Shown piece after piece: positions 36,311 through 45,238 of a stretch of 64,000 nt of DNA (within the stretch, counting starts at the first letter, position 1; each line of letters starts with the position of its first letter). This stretch comes from Aminobacter niigataensis (GTDB lineage: Bacteria; Pseudomonadota; Alphaproteobacteria; Rhizobiales; Rhizobiaceae). The notes beneath the pieces are model-generated. The model made no database searches. It was not told the DNA's origin and saw nothing but the letters and a program-made list of their open reading frames with translations. The translations under genes were made by a program, and so were the position numbers. The stretch spans positions 62,001 through 126,000 of the forward strand of contig NZ_JACHOT010000002.1 in the NCBI RefSeq assembly GCF_014200015.1. Direction: 5' to 3'.

Positions 36311-37423
36311 TCAACTTTTCAGGAATTCGGTGAGTGCGGCAATGACGCCGCGATTGGCCTCTTCGGTGCCGATGGTCATCCGCAGCGCATTGGGGAAGCC
36401 GTAGCCGGCGACCCTGCGCAGGATATACCCGCGCGCGCTGAGATACTCATCGGCAACTGCTGCCGAATGCTTGGCATCGTCCGGGAAGTGAACCAGCAGG
36501 AAGTTGCCGACCGAAGGCGTAACGCGCAGGCCGAGCTTCTCGAATTCCTGCACCAGCCACTCAGCCCACTGGGCGTTGTGGGCGATGGTGCGTTCGACAT
36601 GGGCGCGGTCTTCCATCGCCGCCACTCCGGCCTCGATGGCCGCCGCGTTGACGTTGAACGGTCCGCGCATGCGCTCCAGCACGTCGATGACGTGCGACGG
36701 CGCGTAGACCCAGCCGATGCGCATGCCGCCGAGGCCATGGATCTTGGAGAAGGTGCGCGTCATCACCACGTTCTCGTTGGCCGCCACCAGTTCGACACCC
36801 GCCTCATAGTCGTTGCGGCGGACATACTCGGCATAGGCGGCGTCGAGCACCAGAAGCACGTTCTTCGGCAGCGCCGCGTGCAGGCGACGGACCTCCTCGA
36901 ACGGCACGTAGGTGCCGGTGGGGTTATTGGGGTTGGCCAGGAAGACGATCCTGGTCTTCGGCGTCAGCGCGGCAATGATGGTGTCGACGCTGGCCTTCTC
37001 GGCGTCTTCCTTGGCGACGACCGGCGTGGCGCCGGCGGCCTGGATGTAGATCTTGTAGACCATGAAGCCGTGCTCGGTGTAGACCGCCTCGTCGCCCGGC
37101 GACAGGTAGCTCTGCGACAGCAGGCCGAGCACCTCGTCCGAGCCGTTCGAGCACAGGATGTTGGCCGGGTTGAGCCCATGGGTCGCCGCAATCGCCTGCC
37201 TCAGGCGTGACGACGACCCGTCGGGATAATACTCCATCTTGTCGGCGAGTTTCTTCACCGCCTCGATGGCATGGGGCGAGGCACCGAGCGGATTTTCGTT
37301 CGACGAGAGCTTATGGACCTTGGTGACGCCTGCGGGAGCTGCGCTCTTGCCGGGGACATAGGCTGCGATGTCCATGATGCCGGCGCGGGGTTCGGGGCGA
37401 ATCTGCTCAGGTGCCTTGGTCAT
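36311..37423 (-). CDS. hisC: histidinol-phosphate/aromatic aminotransferase
   Basis: PLP-dependent class I/II aminotransferase of 370 residues. It has [14 protein letters not shown] at the N-terminus, [12 protein letters not shown] and the PLP lysine in [17 protein letters not shown]. HisC makes histidinol phosphate; in rhizobia the copy next to tyrC can also transaminate prephenate or aromatic keto acids, which the operon suggests. The ATG at 37423 starts [12 protein letters not shown]; longer frames run into the metA promoter region. Confidence 0.92.
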   Translation of the reverse strand: MTKAPEQIRPEPRAGIMDIAAYVPGKSAAPAGVTKVHKLSSNENPLGASPHAIEAVKKLADKMEYYPDGSSSRLRQAIAATHGLNPANILCSNGSDEVLGLLSQSYLSPGDEAVYTEHGFMVYKIYIQAAGATPVVAKEDAEKASVDTIIAALTPKTRIVFLANPNNPTGTYVPFEEVRRLHAALPKNVLLVLDAAYAEYVRRNDYEAGVELVAANENVVMTRTFSKIHGLGGMRIGWVYAPSHVIDVLERMRGPFNVNAAAIEAGVAAMEDRAHVERTIAHNAQWAEWLVQEFEKLGLRVTPSVGNFLLVHFPDDAKHSAAVADEYLSARGYILRRVAGYGFPNALRMTIGTEEANRGVIAALTEFLKS

Positions 37424-37542
37424 GTCGAAAATCCTGGATTGGCGCCTCCGGATGGAGGCCGCAGCGGAAATACCCCCCGGGGCCGCCAATGTCGAGGAAA
37501 ACCGAAGGAAACGGCCGTCCTGGCTGGACCATTGGGTCGCGG

Positions 37543-37571
37543 TTGACGCAATCCGCGCCCAGGCGTAATAG
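37543..37571 (+). promoter_or_regulatory. sigma-70 type promoter of metA
   Basis: -35 TTGACG (37543-37548) and -10 TAATAG (37566-37571) with an ideal 17-nt spacer. The predicted start near 37579 is only about 5 nt before the SAM-II aptamer, so the aptamer begins at the very 5' end of the message. The 281-nt gap between hisC and metA holds this promoter, the riboswitch and its terminator. Confidence 0.75.
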
Positions 37572-37583
37572 CAGGGCATAGAC

Positions 37584-37640
37584 CCGTGGTGATTTGGCCG
37601 GTCGGCTTGCAGCCACGTTAAACAAGTCGCTAAAGGGCCG
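37584..37640 (+). ncRNA. SAM-II riboswitch (metA motif)
   Basis: The sequence CGTGG-TGATTTGG..GCTTGCAG-CCACG..TTAAACAAGTCGCTAAAG closely follows the SAM-II consensus. P1 is CGTGG/CCACG (37585-37589 with 37613-37617), with conserved TGATTT and GCTTGC in the loop and the AAGTCGCTAAAG pseudoknot strand (37625-37635). SAM-II aptamers bind S-adenosylmethionine and repress methionine genes in Alphaproteobacteria. metA directly downstream confirms the assignment. Confidence 0.93.
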
Positions 37641-37652
37641 TTTGCGATCCGT

Positions 37653-37692
37653 AAACCGGCTTTGCGACAGCAATGCCGGTTTTTGTTTTTTG
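37653..37692 (+). terminator. riboswitch-linked terminator before metA
   Basis: The 8-bp stem AAACCGGC/GCCGGTTT (37653-37660 with 37675-37682) is followed by TTGTTTTTTGG. The T tract runs straight into the metA Shine-Dalgarno (TGGAG at 37691). Its left edge and loop (CTTTGCGAC, 37660-37668) can instead pair with GTCGCTAAAG of the aptamer (37626-37635, one bulge), a candidate antiterminator. Confidence 0.8.
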
Positions 37693-37704
37693 GAGTTCGC
37701 AACA

Positions 37705-38628
37705 GTGCCGATCAAGATCCCGGATCAACTCCCCGCCCGCGAAGTACTGGTGAAAGAGGGCGTCTCCGTCATGGACGAGCAGACAGCGCTCCGCCAGGAC
37801 ATCCGTCCGCTGCAGATCGGCCTGCTCAACCTGATGCCCAACAAGGTTCGGACGGAGACCCAGATCGCGCGGCTGATCGGTGCCAGCCCGCTGCAGGTGG
37901 AACTGACGCTGGTGCGTATCGGCACCCACAAGGCCAAGAACACCTCCGAGGACCATCTCATTGCCTTCTACCAGACCTGGGAAGAGGTGAAGGACCGCAA
38001 GTTCGACGGTTTCATCATCACCGGCGCGCCGGTGGAACTGCTGCCCTTCGAGGACGTGACCTACTGGGACGAACTCAAGCAGATCATGGACTGGACGACG
38101 ACCAACGTGCACTCGCCATTCTTCATCTGCTGGGGAGCGATGGCGGCCGCATGGCATTTCCACCGGGTTCCGAAGCACACGCTGGACCAGAAGGCCTTCG
38201 GCGTGTTCCGGCACAACAACAACGCCCCCGCTTCCCCCTATCTCGCCGGCTTCTCGGACGATTTCGCCATTCCGGTGTCGCGCTGGACGGAGGTCCGCGC
38301 CCAAGACATTCCCGAGGGCTCCGGCCTGGAACTGCTGATGGAATCGGAAGAGACGGGCCCGAGCCTGCTGGCCGAAGAGGCCGGCAACCGGCTCTACATG
38401 TTCAACCACATCGAATACGACTCGACCTCGCTCAAGGAAGAGTACGACCGCGACGTGGCCGCCGGCGTCGAGATCGCGGTGCCGCACGAATATTACCCCG
38501 ACGACGACCCGCAGCGCCGGCCGCTCAACCGCTGGCGCTCGCATGCCCATTTGCTGTTCGGCAACTGGATCAACCGGGTCTACCAGACCACCGAGTACGA
38601 CATGGAAAGCATCGGCAAGGGTCGGTAG
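37705..38628 (+). CDS. metA: homoserine O-acetyltransferase (MetA family)
   Basis: First committed step of methionine synthesis. The 307-residue MetA has nucleophile C142 ([11 protein letters not shown]) and catalytic H235/E237 (NHIEYD), all at family positions. Residue 111 is glutamate ([10 protein letters not shown]); published work on MetA ties Glu111 to acetyl-CoA use and Gly111 to succinyl-CoA, so acetylation is predicted despite common 'succinyltransferase' labels. The start is GTG (reads [14 protein letters not shown]), 9 nt after TGGAG. It is controlled by the SAM-II riboswitch. Confidence 0.95.
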   Translation: MPIKIPDQLPAREVLVKEGVSVMDEQTALRQDIRPLQIGLLNLMPNKVRTETQIARLIGASPLQVELTLVRIGTHKAKNTSEDHLIAFYQTWEEVKDRKFDGFIITGAPVELLPFEDVTYWDELKQIMDWTTTNVHSPFFICWGAMAAAWHFHRVPKHTLDQKAFGVFRHNNNAPASPYLAGFSDDFAIPVSRWTEVRAQDIPEGSGLELLMESEETGPSLLAEEAGNRLYMFNHIEYDSTSLKEEYDRDVAAGVEIAVPHEYYPDDDPQRRPLNRWRSHAHLLFGNWINRVYQTTEYDMESIGKGR

Positions 38629-38675
38629 CCGATCGCAACATGGCCGCGCTCGGCATCCGGGCGTGGCCTGGCACC

Positions 38676-39533
38676 CTACCCCGCCGATGCCCGGTGTTCG
38701 CGGAAGGCGCAGGCGAGGATGCGCAGCGCCTCGCGCGACCGGCGGTCGGTCAGCGTGGTGTGCAGCACGATCTCCGATGACGGCACTGCCGGCAGGCCGA
38801 ACTTGCGGCTGATCTCGACGGTGCCGGGCGGCGCCAGCCTGCTCGGGAAAACGGACGTCGCAAGCCCTGCTGCGACACCTGCCGTCACCAGCGATGAGCC
38901 GCCACCGACGAACACCTCGACCCACGGGATACCGGCATCGTCGAGCGTGCGCGTGGCCACGTCGCGCACGCCGCAAGCTCGCGACAGCGTCGCCAGCCGG
39001 ATCGGCTCGCCCTGGCGATGATGGAAGTCCGGAGTGGCGAACCAGCCGAAATGCTCGGGTCCCAAGACCTCGCCATCGCGGCGGTCGTCCTCGCGCCTGA
39101 CGATCGCCGCATCCAGCTTGCCGCGATCGAAGGCATCGAGCAGATTGCTCGAATTGTCGACCTGGACCTCGATCGTCAGCGCCGGGTCATGCTGGTTGAG
39201 CCGTGCCAGCAGCGTCGTCACCTCCGGCCCGGCGACATGCCCGGCAATGCCGAGCGCGAAGTGGCGCGTGCCGCAGGAAAGGCCGGCGACTGCATTGTCA
39301 TGCGCGACAAGAAACGCGCGCGCGGAATCGATGAACAGAGCGCCTTCGGCCGAGAGCCTAACGCGGCGCGGCGTGCGTTCGATCAGCTTGCGGCCGACCC
39401 GCTCCTCCAGCCGCTTCAGCTTGACGCTGACGGCCGCCTGCGTCGAACCCAAAGCGTCGGCGGCGCGCGTGAAACTCTGCAGTTCCGCCACCATGACGAA
39501 GTTCCGCACCGCTTCTGCATCCAGCCACAGCAT
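38676..39533 (-). CDS. LysR family transcriptional regulator
   Basis: The 285 residues have an N-terminal helix-turn-helix (VRNFVMVAELQSFTRAADALGSTQAAVSVKLKRLEERVG) and a C-terminal effector-binding domain. The gene is divergent from an MFS transporter with a 134-nt shared control region that carries an inverted repeat, the standard arrangement for a LysR regulator and its target. Confidence 0.92.
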   Translation of the reverse strand: MLWLDAEAVRNFVMVAELQSFTRAADALGSTQAAVSVKLKRLEERVGRKLIERTPRRVRLSAEGALFIDSARAFLVAHDNAVAGLSCGTRHFALGIAGHVAGPEVTTLLARLNQHDPALTIEVQVDNSSNLLDAFDRGKLDAAIVRREDDRRDGEVLGPEHFGWFATPDFHHRQGEPIRLATLSRACGVRDVATRTLDDAGIPWVEVFVGGGSSLVTAGVAAGLATSVFPSRLAPPGTVEISRKFGLPAVPSSEIVLHTTLTDRRSREALRILACAFREHRASAG

Positions 39534-39545
39534 CTCATTTATTCC

Positions 39546-39564
39546 ATTTCGTTATCACTGAAAT
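39546..39564. promoter_or_regulatory. LysR-type operator between lysR and MFS gene
   Basis: ATTTC-N9-GAAAT is a dyad with the T-N11-A shape of LysR binding sites, 13 nt before the regulator start, in the usual autoregulatory position. The surrounding sequence is unusually AT-rich for this genome. Confidence 0.5.
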
Positions 39565-39667
39565 AGGATTGCATAGCATTTTTATATGTACAAGCGTCGC
39601 TTATCTGGAACGCTCAAAGCAACAGTACGGCAGTGCCCATCGCACCTGCCTGCAGCAGAGGTGCCAG

Positions 39668-41209
39668 ATGAACCAAGCAAGCAGAAACTACATAGCGCTC
39701 GGCGCAGTCTGTCTGGCCTCGCTGATGTTCGGCCTCGAAATTTCCAGCGTGCCGGTGATCCTGCCGACACTCGAACATGTGCTGCAGGCCGACTTCAAGG
39801 ACATGCAGTGGATCATGAATGCCTACACCATCGCCTGCACGACGGTGCTGATGGCCACCGGCACGCTTGCCGACCGCTTCGGGCGCCGGCTTGTCTTTGC
39901 CATTACCGTCATTGCGTTCGGCGTAACGTCGCTGATGTGCGGCATTGCACCCAACACCGAAGTGCTGATCATTGGCCGGTTCCTGCAGGGCATGGCTGGC
40001 GGAGCGATGTTCATCTGCTCGATCGCCATCCTCTCCAACCAGTTCGACGATGCCAAGGCGCGCGGCAATGCCTTCGCCATCTGGGGCGTGATCGCCGGTA
40101 TCGGCCTGGGCTTCGGACCGATCATCGGCGGCATGATCGTCGCCCTGTCGGCCTGGCAGTGGGTCTTCCTGGTCCACGCGCCGCTGGCGCTGCTGTGCCT
40201 GGGGCTGACCTTCAGCGGCGTGGAAGAATCGCGCGACCCGCAGGCCAGGAAGCTCGACCTGCTCGGCATCGCCACGCTGAGCGCCACGGTCCTCGGCCTG
40301 ACCTTCTACATCACCCAGAGCGCCGATCTTGGCTTCCTGAGCCCGACCGCCATCGGTATCGCAGCCGCAACGCTGGTAGGCCTGGTCGCCTTTGTCGCTG
40401 TCGAGCGGCTGCATCCCCATCCGATGTTCGATTTCTCGGTGTTCAGAATCCGCGATTTCTCCGGCGCCATCGTCGGTTGCATCGGCATGAACTTCAGCTA
40501 CTGGCCGTTCATGGTCTATCTGCCGATCTACTTCACCGTCGGCCTTGGCTACGACAGCACCGCGACCGGACTGGCACTGCTCGCCTACACCGTGCCCTTC
40601 CTAGTGATGCCGCCGGTGGCCCAGTATCTGCTCCTGCGCACCAGCGCCCGCACCGTCATCCCGCTCGGCCTGTTCACCATCGGCCTCGGCTTCATCGGCA
40701 TGTGGGTGGGCAGCCGCATCGACGGCGCAAGCGGCCTGGCCGTGCTGCCCGGCGCGTTGATTGCCGGCATCGGCCTCGGCCTGACGACGACCCCCGCCAC
40801 CAACATGACCACCGGCTCGGTGCCGGCCAGCCGTGCCGGCATGGCCTCGGGCATAGACACCAGCGCAAGGTTGATCGCGCTCGCCGTCAACATTGCCGTG
40901 ATGGGCTTCGTGCTGGTCGAGGGCATCCTCTCGGGGCTGAGAAGCGCCCTGCCCGCAGTTGACGACACCGGCCAACTGAGGATGCTTGCCGAGCGTATCG
41001 CCGCCGGCGGCGCGACGCCTTCGCTCGAGGGCTCGCAAGGCGCGCTTGAAGTGCCGGCCGATGTCGTCCACGCCGCACTGGTCAATGGCTTCGGCTGGGT
41101 GATGCTTTATAGCGGCATCGGCGTGTGGGTCCTTGCGGCGATCAGCTTCGCGCTGTTCGGGGCCGGCAAGTCGGCTGACGTGACGAAGGCCGAGACGTCG
41201 GCAATCTGA
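39668..41209 (+). CDS. MFS transporter, DHA2 (14-helix) drug exporter type
   Basis: A 513-residue membrane protein with about fourteen helices. Motif A lies in GTLADRFGRRL, and motif C-like glycine-rich sequence in GVIAGIGLGFGPIIGGMI, placing it among proton-driven multidrug exporters. The ATG at 39668 (MNQASRNYIALGAV) is used; the longer frame upstream covers the operator region. It is probably controlled by the divergent LysR protein; the substrate is unknown. Confidence 0.92.
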   Translation: MNQASRNYIALGAVCLASLMFGLEISSVPVILPTLEHVLQADFKDMQWIMNAYTIACTTVLMATGTLADRFGRRLVFAITVIAFGVTSLMCGIAPNTEVLIIGRFLQGMAGGAMFICSIAILSNQFDDAKARGNAFAIWGVIAGIGLGFGPIIGGMIVALSAWQWVFLVHAPLALLCLGLTFSGVEESRDPQARKLDLLGIATLSATVLGLTFYITQSADLGFLSPTAIGIAAATLVGLVAFVAVERLHPHPMFDFSVFRIRDFSGAIVGCIGMNFSYWPFMVYLPIYFTVGLGYDSTATGLALLAYTVPFLVMPPVAQYLLLRTSARTVIPLGLFTIGLGFIGMWVGSRIDGASGLAVLPGALIAGIGLGLTTTPATNMTTGSVPASRAGMASGIDTSARLIALAVNIAVMGFVLVEGILSGLRSALPAVDDTGQLRMLAERIAAGGATPSLEGSQGALEVPADVVHAALVNGFGWVMLYSGIGVWVLAAISFALFGAGKSADVTKAETSAI

Positions 41210-41217
41210 CGCTCAAG

Positions 41218-41242
41218 GGCCGGGCCCTTTTGGCGCCCGGCC
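41218..41242. terminator. bidirectional hairpin between convergent genes
   Basis: GGCCGGG (41218-41224) pairs with CCCGGCC (41236-41242) across a loop with CCCTTTTGG, filling nearly all of the 33-nt gap between the MFS and lipid-kinase stops. It lacks a good T tract on either side. Confidence 0.6.
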
Positions 41243-42130
41243 TTATCCCTTCGGCGCGAACACGCGAACCGACTTCGGCCGGATGCGGAAATGCGCCGGG
41301 GTCCAGGTGACCAGTTCGCCGTCGGTGTTGACCGGACGCGGCCGCTTGGTGCGGATGGTCACCTCGGTGGTCTTGAAGGCGCGGACGTCGTCCCACTGGC
41401 CTTGGGTGCCCTTGCGCAGGCTGGGCAGCAGGCGCAGCAGCCGCCACCAGTGGTCGACCTCGAGGCTGTAGAGGTCGAGCCAGCCGTCGTCGGCCGTCGC
41501 CGTCTCCTCGACCGTCATGCCGCCGCCATAGTGGCGGCCATTGCCGACCGAGACCTGCATGGTGTGGATTTCTTCGGTCGTGTCGTCATGGTCGACATAG
41601 GCAGTGAACAGCCGCGAGCGCATCAACAGCCGCGCCGCGACGATGCCGTAACCGAGCGTGCCCCAGCGCTTCTTGGCGTGCTCGGTGAGTTCGCCCGCCA
41701 GTTCGGCGCTGAAGCCGATACTGGCAACGTTGAAGAACAGATGGCCATTGACCTCGCCGAGATCGACCGTCGTCTCATGACCGGCGGCGATGACTTCGGC
41801 AGCCTTCACCGGATCGGTCGGGATGCCCATAGTACGGGCGAAATCGTTGGCAGTGCCCAGCGGCAGCACGCCGAGCGCCAGGCCGCAATAGGCAAGGCCG
41901 GAGGCCGCATTGTTCAACGTGCCGTCGCCGCCGCCGACGATCGCCATGTCGAAATGGTCGGCATGGCGCGAAATCAGCTCGGAGGCGTTCTCATCCTTGC
42001 TGGTCGTCATTTCCTCGATGTCGATGCCGGCATCGACAAGCACCTGACGGGCAGCATCTATGGAGCCGCCACCGCGTCGGGCGCGCGGATTGACGATCAG
42101 CATCGCGCGCTTGCCCTTGGAATGTTGCAC
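41243..42130 (-). CDS. diacylglycerol/lipid kinase family protein
   Basis: A 295-residue soluble kinase of the DagK/YegS family. MLIVNPRARRGGG and the nucleotide loop GGGDGTLNN (66-74) are intact, and LPLGTANDFARTMGIP and DDGWLDLY are conserved. It phosphorylates a lipid, perhaps diacylglycerol; the substrate is not proven by sequence. The start is GTG at 42130 with no clear ribosome site; the ATG at 42103, just before the first strand, is a real alternative. Confidence 0.88.
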   Translation of the reverse strand: MQHSKGKRAMLIVNPRARRGGGSIDAARQVLVDAGIDIEEMTTSKDENASELISRHADHFDMAIVGGGDGTLNNAASGLAYCGLALGVLPLGTANDFARTMGIPTDPVKAAEVIAAGHETTVDLGEVNGHLFFNVASIGFSAELAGELTEHAKKRWGTLGYGIVAARLLMRSRLFTAYVDHDDTTEEIHTMQVSVGNGRHYGGGMTVEETATADDGWLDLYSLEVDHWWRLLRLLPSLRKGTQGQWDDVRAFKTTEVTIRTKRPRPVNTDGELVTWTPAHFRIRPKSVRVFAPKG

Positions 42131-42262
42131 GGCGCGTTTCTGGTGGATGACGTCGGTCAGGAGGGCATTCCCTGTTGTTGTCGAAAGGCAGGTCTGTCCC
42201 GCGTCATCTAGGAAGCAAACCGTACTATTTTAAGATGCACCCCCTAAATCAGGAGGGATAAC

Positions 42263-43066
42263 CTACCGGTCGAGTTGGGGAAAATAGGGATCGGAATAGA
42301 TCCGCCGGTCGCGCTCGCCGGCCATGCAGTCAACCGGAGCGGCCGCATCGATCCTGACGACCGGCGACAGGTCGGTATTGCCGCTGACCTCGAGCACCAG
42401 CTTGCGCCGGATGGCCATCGCGAACTCCGCCGCGGCACGGATCGGCAAGACGAACGAGCCCGGCCCGCCTGTGACGCATTCGGCATAATAGCGATCGAGC
42501 TCAGCGGCCGTGCGCGACGGCCGGATCAGGATCGGCAGGCCGTTGATGACGATGCCCTGCGCCACCGCGGCGTCGCGGGCCCGGACCACCGGTGAGCCGA
42601 AATTGTTCGGCCCGTCGCCCGAAATGTCGATGACGCGGCGAAAGCCCTCGGCGGCGTTGCGGTCGAACAGGGCCGCGCCATAGGTGACGGCGCCAGAGAT
42701 CGAGGTGCCGCGAAAGCCGGTGAACGGCCGCGCCTCCAGTTTGGCCGCGAATGCGGCAGCACTCGCAGCACTGTCGATGACCTCCCAGGGTACGACCGAC
42801 TCCTCGCGGACGGTGCCGGCCCATTCGAAATAGGTGATGGCGACACGGCCGTTCTGGCCGGACAGAACCGCATCGACGAAATCGGGATGGCGCAACGCTT
42901 CGACATAGCCGGCACGCTGGACCGTGAACTCCTCCAGGTCCATCGAGCGCGACACGTCGACGGCCAGCACCAGTTCGACATCGACAGACAAGCCCGCCAC
43001 AGGCACGACCAGGGGCTTGGGCAATTCGCAGCCCAGGCACAAGACGATCGCCAGCGCTTCCAGCAT
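42263..43066 (-). CDS. DUF1194 secreted VWA-like protein
   Basis: A 267-residue protein with a signal-peptide-like start (MLEALAIVLCLGC) followed by a von Willebrand A domain. The metal site DVSRSMD near residue 37, GTSISGAVTYGAALF and DISGDGPNNFGSP supply the MIDAS-type residues. Two cysteines near the C-terminus may form a disulfide. The family is common in rhizobia and its role unknown. The ATG at 43066 is used; an earlier ATG at 43105 is possible. Confidence 0.82.
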   Translation of the reverse strand: MLEALAIVLCLGCELPKPLVVPVAGLSVDVELVLAVDVSRSMDLEEFTVQRAGYVEALRHPDFVDAVLSGQNGRVAITYFEWAGTVREESVVPWEVIDSAASAAAFAAKLEARPFTGFRGTSISGAVTYGAALFDRNAAEGFRRVIDISGDGPNNFGSPVVRARDAAVAQGIVINGLPILIRPSRTAAELDRYYAECVTGGPGSFVLPIRAAAEFAMAIRRKLVLEVSGNTDLSPVVRIDAAAPVDCMAGERDRRIYSDPYFPQLDR

Positions 43067-43154
43067 CGACGGACACCCCTGTCGGCCGCTGGAGTGTCGC
43101 GGCAATGGCGCCGGAATGGAAGTGCCCCGGCTTCACCCCTTCGTGAGGTGAAGC

Positions 43155-43922
43155 TCAGCCGCCACGCTCGTCGCCGCGCCGCAAGGCAGGAAAGCCGCGC
43201 GTGGCGCCGCTGGGCGACAGCACCGGCATGAACACGCGGCGCGAGGCGCGCTGCGCCACCGGGATGCCCTGGTAGACGCGCTTTTGCGCCTCGACCACGA
43301 TGACGCCTGAGAAGATCGGCCACAGGCGACGACCGGCGCGTTCGAACAGGTGGTCGAACTTCATCATCCACTTGCGCCGCGACGGCGGGAAATGCAGCGC
43401 GTCCGACCACGCCGACACGGTGAAATTGGCTTCGCGCAGAAGCTCGTTGAGCTGACCGGAGGAGAACGGCCGGCCGGTCCCGAACGGCGTGTGCTCGAAA
43501 CGGGCCCAGACGCCGCGCCGGTTGGGCACGACGATGACGATGCGCCCGGCCGGCGACAGCACGCGCCAGATCTCCTTCAGCGTCTCGCGCGGGCTCTCGG
43601 CATGTTCGAGCGAATGGACGAGCAGCACCCGGTCGATGGAGGAATCGACAAGCGGCAGTTCCTCGTCGAAGACAAGCGCCGTCGACGACGGGCCATTCGC
43701 CGGCCACACGACCGCGCCCTGCGTTGCCGGCATGAAGGCGAAGACCCGCTCGGCATCGCTGCCGAAGCGGTCGAGCCAGGGCAGCGTGTAGCCGAGCCCG
43801 ACCAGCCGCTCGTTGGGTAGGCCTGCCCACACCGACGACAACCCCATGGTGATCGACTGCTCGGCCAGGCGGCCGAGCGGTGTCGAGTAGAACGAGCGAA
43901 GGTCGACGATGTCGGAATTCAT
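43155..43922 (-). CDS. class I SAM-dependent methyltransferase
   Basis: A methyltransferase-11-type protein of 255 residues. DRVLLVHSLEHAESPRETLKEIWRVLSPAGRIVIVVPNR is the conserved core after the acidic loop. The glycine-rich SAM loop is degenerate (GLGYTLPWLDRF), as in the rhizobial family encoded opposite gloB. The ATG at 43922 is preferred to a GTG one codon earlier. It is divergent from gloB across 107 nt; the methyl acceptor is unknown. Confidence 0.85.
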   Translation of the reverse strand: MNSDIVDLRSFYSTPLGRLAEQSITMGLSSVWAGLPNERLVGLGYTLPWLDRFGSDAERVFAFMPATQGAVVWPANGPSSTALVFDEELPLVDSSIDRVLLVHSLEHAESPRETLKEIWRVLSPAGRIVIVVPNRRGVWARFEHTPFGTGRPFSSGQLNELLREANFTVSAWSDALHFPPSRRKWMMKFDHLFERAGRRLWPIFSGVIVVEAQKRVYQGIPVAQRASRRVFMPVLSPSGATRGFPALRRGDERGG

Positions 43923-44029
43923 CACCGGAACGTAGACGCGCGCACGGCCGACTTCAACGACCCCGCCCCAATTGGGGTGACAGCGCCTGACGCGCGCCCT
44001 ATCGTTCCCGCCAGAAGTGGAGTTTTGCG

Positions 44030-44797
44030 ATGCCGGTCGAGATCAGACTTTTCATGTGCCGCACCGACAATTTCGGGGCGCTGTTGCACGACCGCGAGAG
44101 CGGCGAGACGGCGATCGTCGACGCGCCGGAGGAGGCACCGATCCTTTCGGCGATCGAACACAGCGGCTGGACGCCGTCGATGATCCTGACGACCCATCAT
44201 CACGCAGACCATGTCGAAGCCAATCTGGCGCTCAAGCAGCGCTACAAGCTGCGTATCGTCGGCCCGGAGGCCGAGCGCGACAAAATTCCCGGCATTGACG
44301 ACACGGTCGAGCAAGGTTCGGTGATTCCCTTCGGCAATGAGACCATCGAGGTCATCGAGACGCCCGGCCACACCGCCGGCCATGTCTGCTACCACCTGCC
44401 GAAGTCGAAGATCGCCTTCACGGCCGACACGCTGTTTGCGCTCGGCTGCGGCCGGCTGTTTGAGCGCCCGGCGCCGGTCATGTTCGAATCACTGAAGAAG
44501 CTCGCCGCCCTGCCCGCTGAGACCGTGGTCTATTGCGGGCATGAGTACACGCTGTCCAACGCCCGCTTCGCCCTGACCATCGACCCGGACAATGCTGCGT
44601 TGCGGGCCCGCGCCGAAAAGATCGAGGCGCTGCGGGCCGACGGCAAGCCGACGCTGCCGACGACCATCGGCGAGGAACTGGCCACCAACCCGTTCCTGCG
44701 CTGGGCCGATCCTGGTGTGCGCAAACATCTCGGCATGGAAAAAGCCAGCGACGTCGACATCTTCGCCGAGATCCGCAGGCGCAAGGACAATTTCTGA
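44030..44797 (+). CDS. gloB: hydroxyacylglutathione hydrolase (glyoxalase II)
   Basis: Hydrolyses S-lactoylglutathione in methylglyoxal detoxification. The 255-residue metallo-beta-lactamase-fold protein has the binuclear metal motif H56-H-H58-A-D60-H61 (TTHHHADHVE), with further ligands in TPGHTAGH and TADTLF, and the C-terminal glutathione-binding region YCGHEYTLSNARF. It is followed 3 nt later by a cupin gene. Confidence 0.94.
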   Translation: MPVEIRLFMCRTDNFGALLHDRESGETAIVDAPEEAPILSAIEHSGWTPSMILTTHHHADHVEANLALKQRYKLRIVGPEAERDKIPGIDDTVEQGSVIPFGNETIEVIETPGHTAGHVCYHLPKSKIAFTADTLFALGCGRLFERPAPVMFESLKKLAALPAETVVYCGHEYTLSNARFALTIDPDNAALRARAEKIEALRADGKPTLPTTIGEELATNPFLRWADPGVRKHLGMEKASDVDIFAEIRRRKDNF

Positions 44798-44800
44798 GCG

Positions 44801-45238
44801 ATGCTGGCCGCCGAGATCATCGCCAGCCTCGGCATGCGCCGCCATCCCGAGGGCGGCTGGTATGTCGAGACCTTTCGCGACAATCCCGAGGGCGGGCCGC
44901 AGGGTGCGCGCGGCCACTCGACGGCAATCTACTTCCTGCTGGAAAATGGCGACGTCTCGCACTGGCACCGGGTCAGGGATGCCGCCGAGATATGGCACTA
45001 TCATGCCGGCGCACCGATCGAGCTCAGGCTGCATCGGGAGGGCGGCGGAACCGTCGCCCAGACGCTCGGCATCAACCTTGCGGCAGGAGAACGCCCGCAA
45101 TGCGTCGTGCCTGCGGGCTGGTGGCAGACCGCGCGTTGCCTCGGCGACTGGACGCTGCTCGGCTGCACGGTCTCGCCCGGCTTCGATTTCGCCCAGTTCG
45201 AACTGGCCGAACCCGGCTGGGAGCCCAAGCCGGACTAA
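44801..45238 (+). CDS. DUF985 cupin-like protein
   Basis: A 145-residue single-domain RmlC-like cupin. RRHPEGGWYVETFRD, TAIYFLLENGDVSHWHRV, EIWHYHAGAPIEL and GWWQTARCLGDWTLLGCTVSPGFDF are all conserved in DUF985. The histidines could bind a metal or sugar-nucleotide-like ligand. No activity is established. It is co-transcribed with gloB. The stop overlaps the convergent transporter stop. Confidence 0.87.
   Translation: MLAAEIIASLGMRRHPEGGWYVETFRDNPEGGPQGARGHSTAIYFLLENGDVSHWHRVRDAAEIWHYHAGAPIELRLHREGGGTVAQTLGINLAAGERPQCVVPAGWWQTARCLGDWTLLGCTVSPGFDFAQFELAEPGWEPKPD

Noticed and set aside
43971-43982. Palindrome CCCCAATTGGGG between the methyltransferase and gloB as an operator
   Set aside because: A single 12-bp palindrome without a supporting promoter or second copy is too weak to call.
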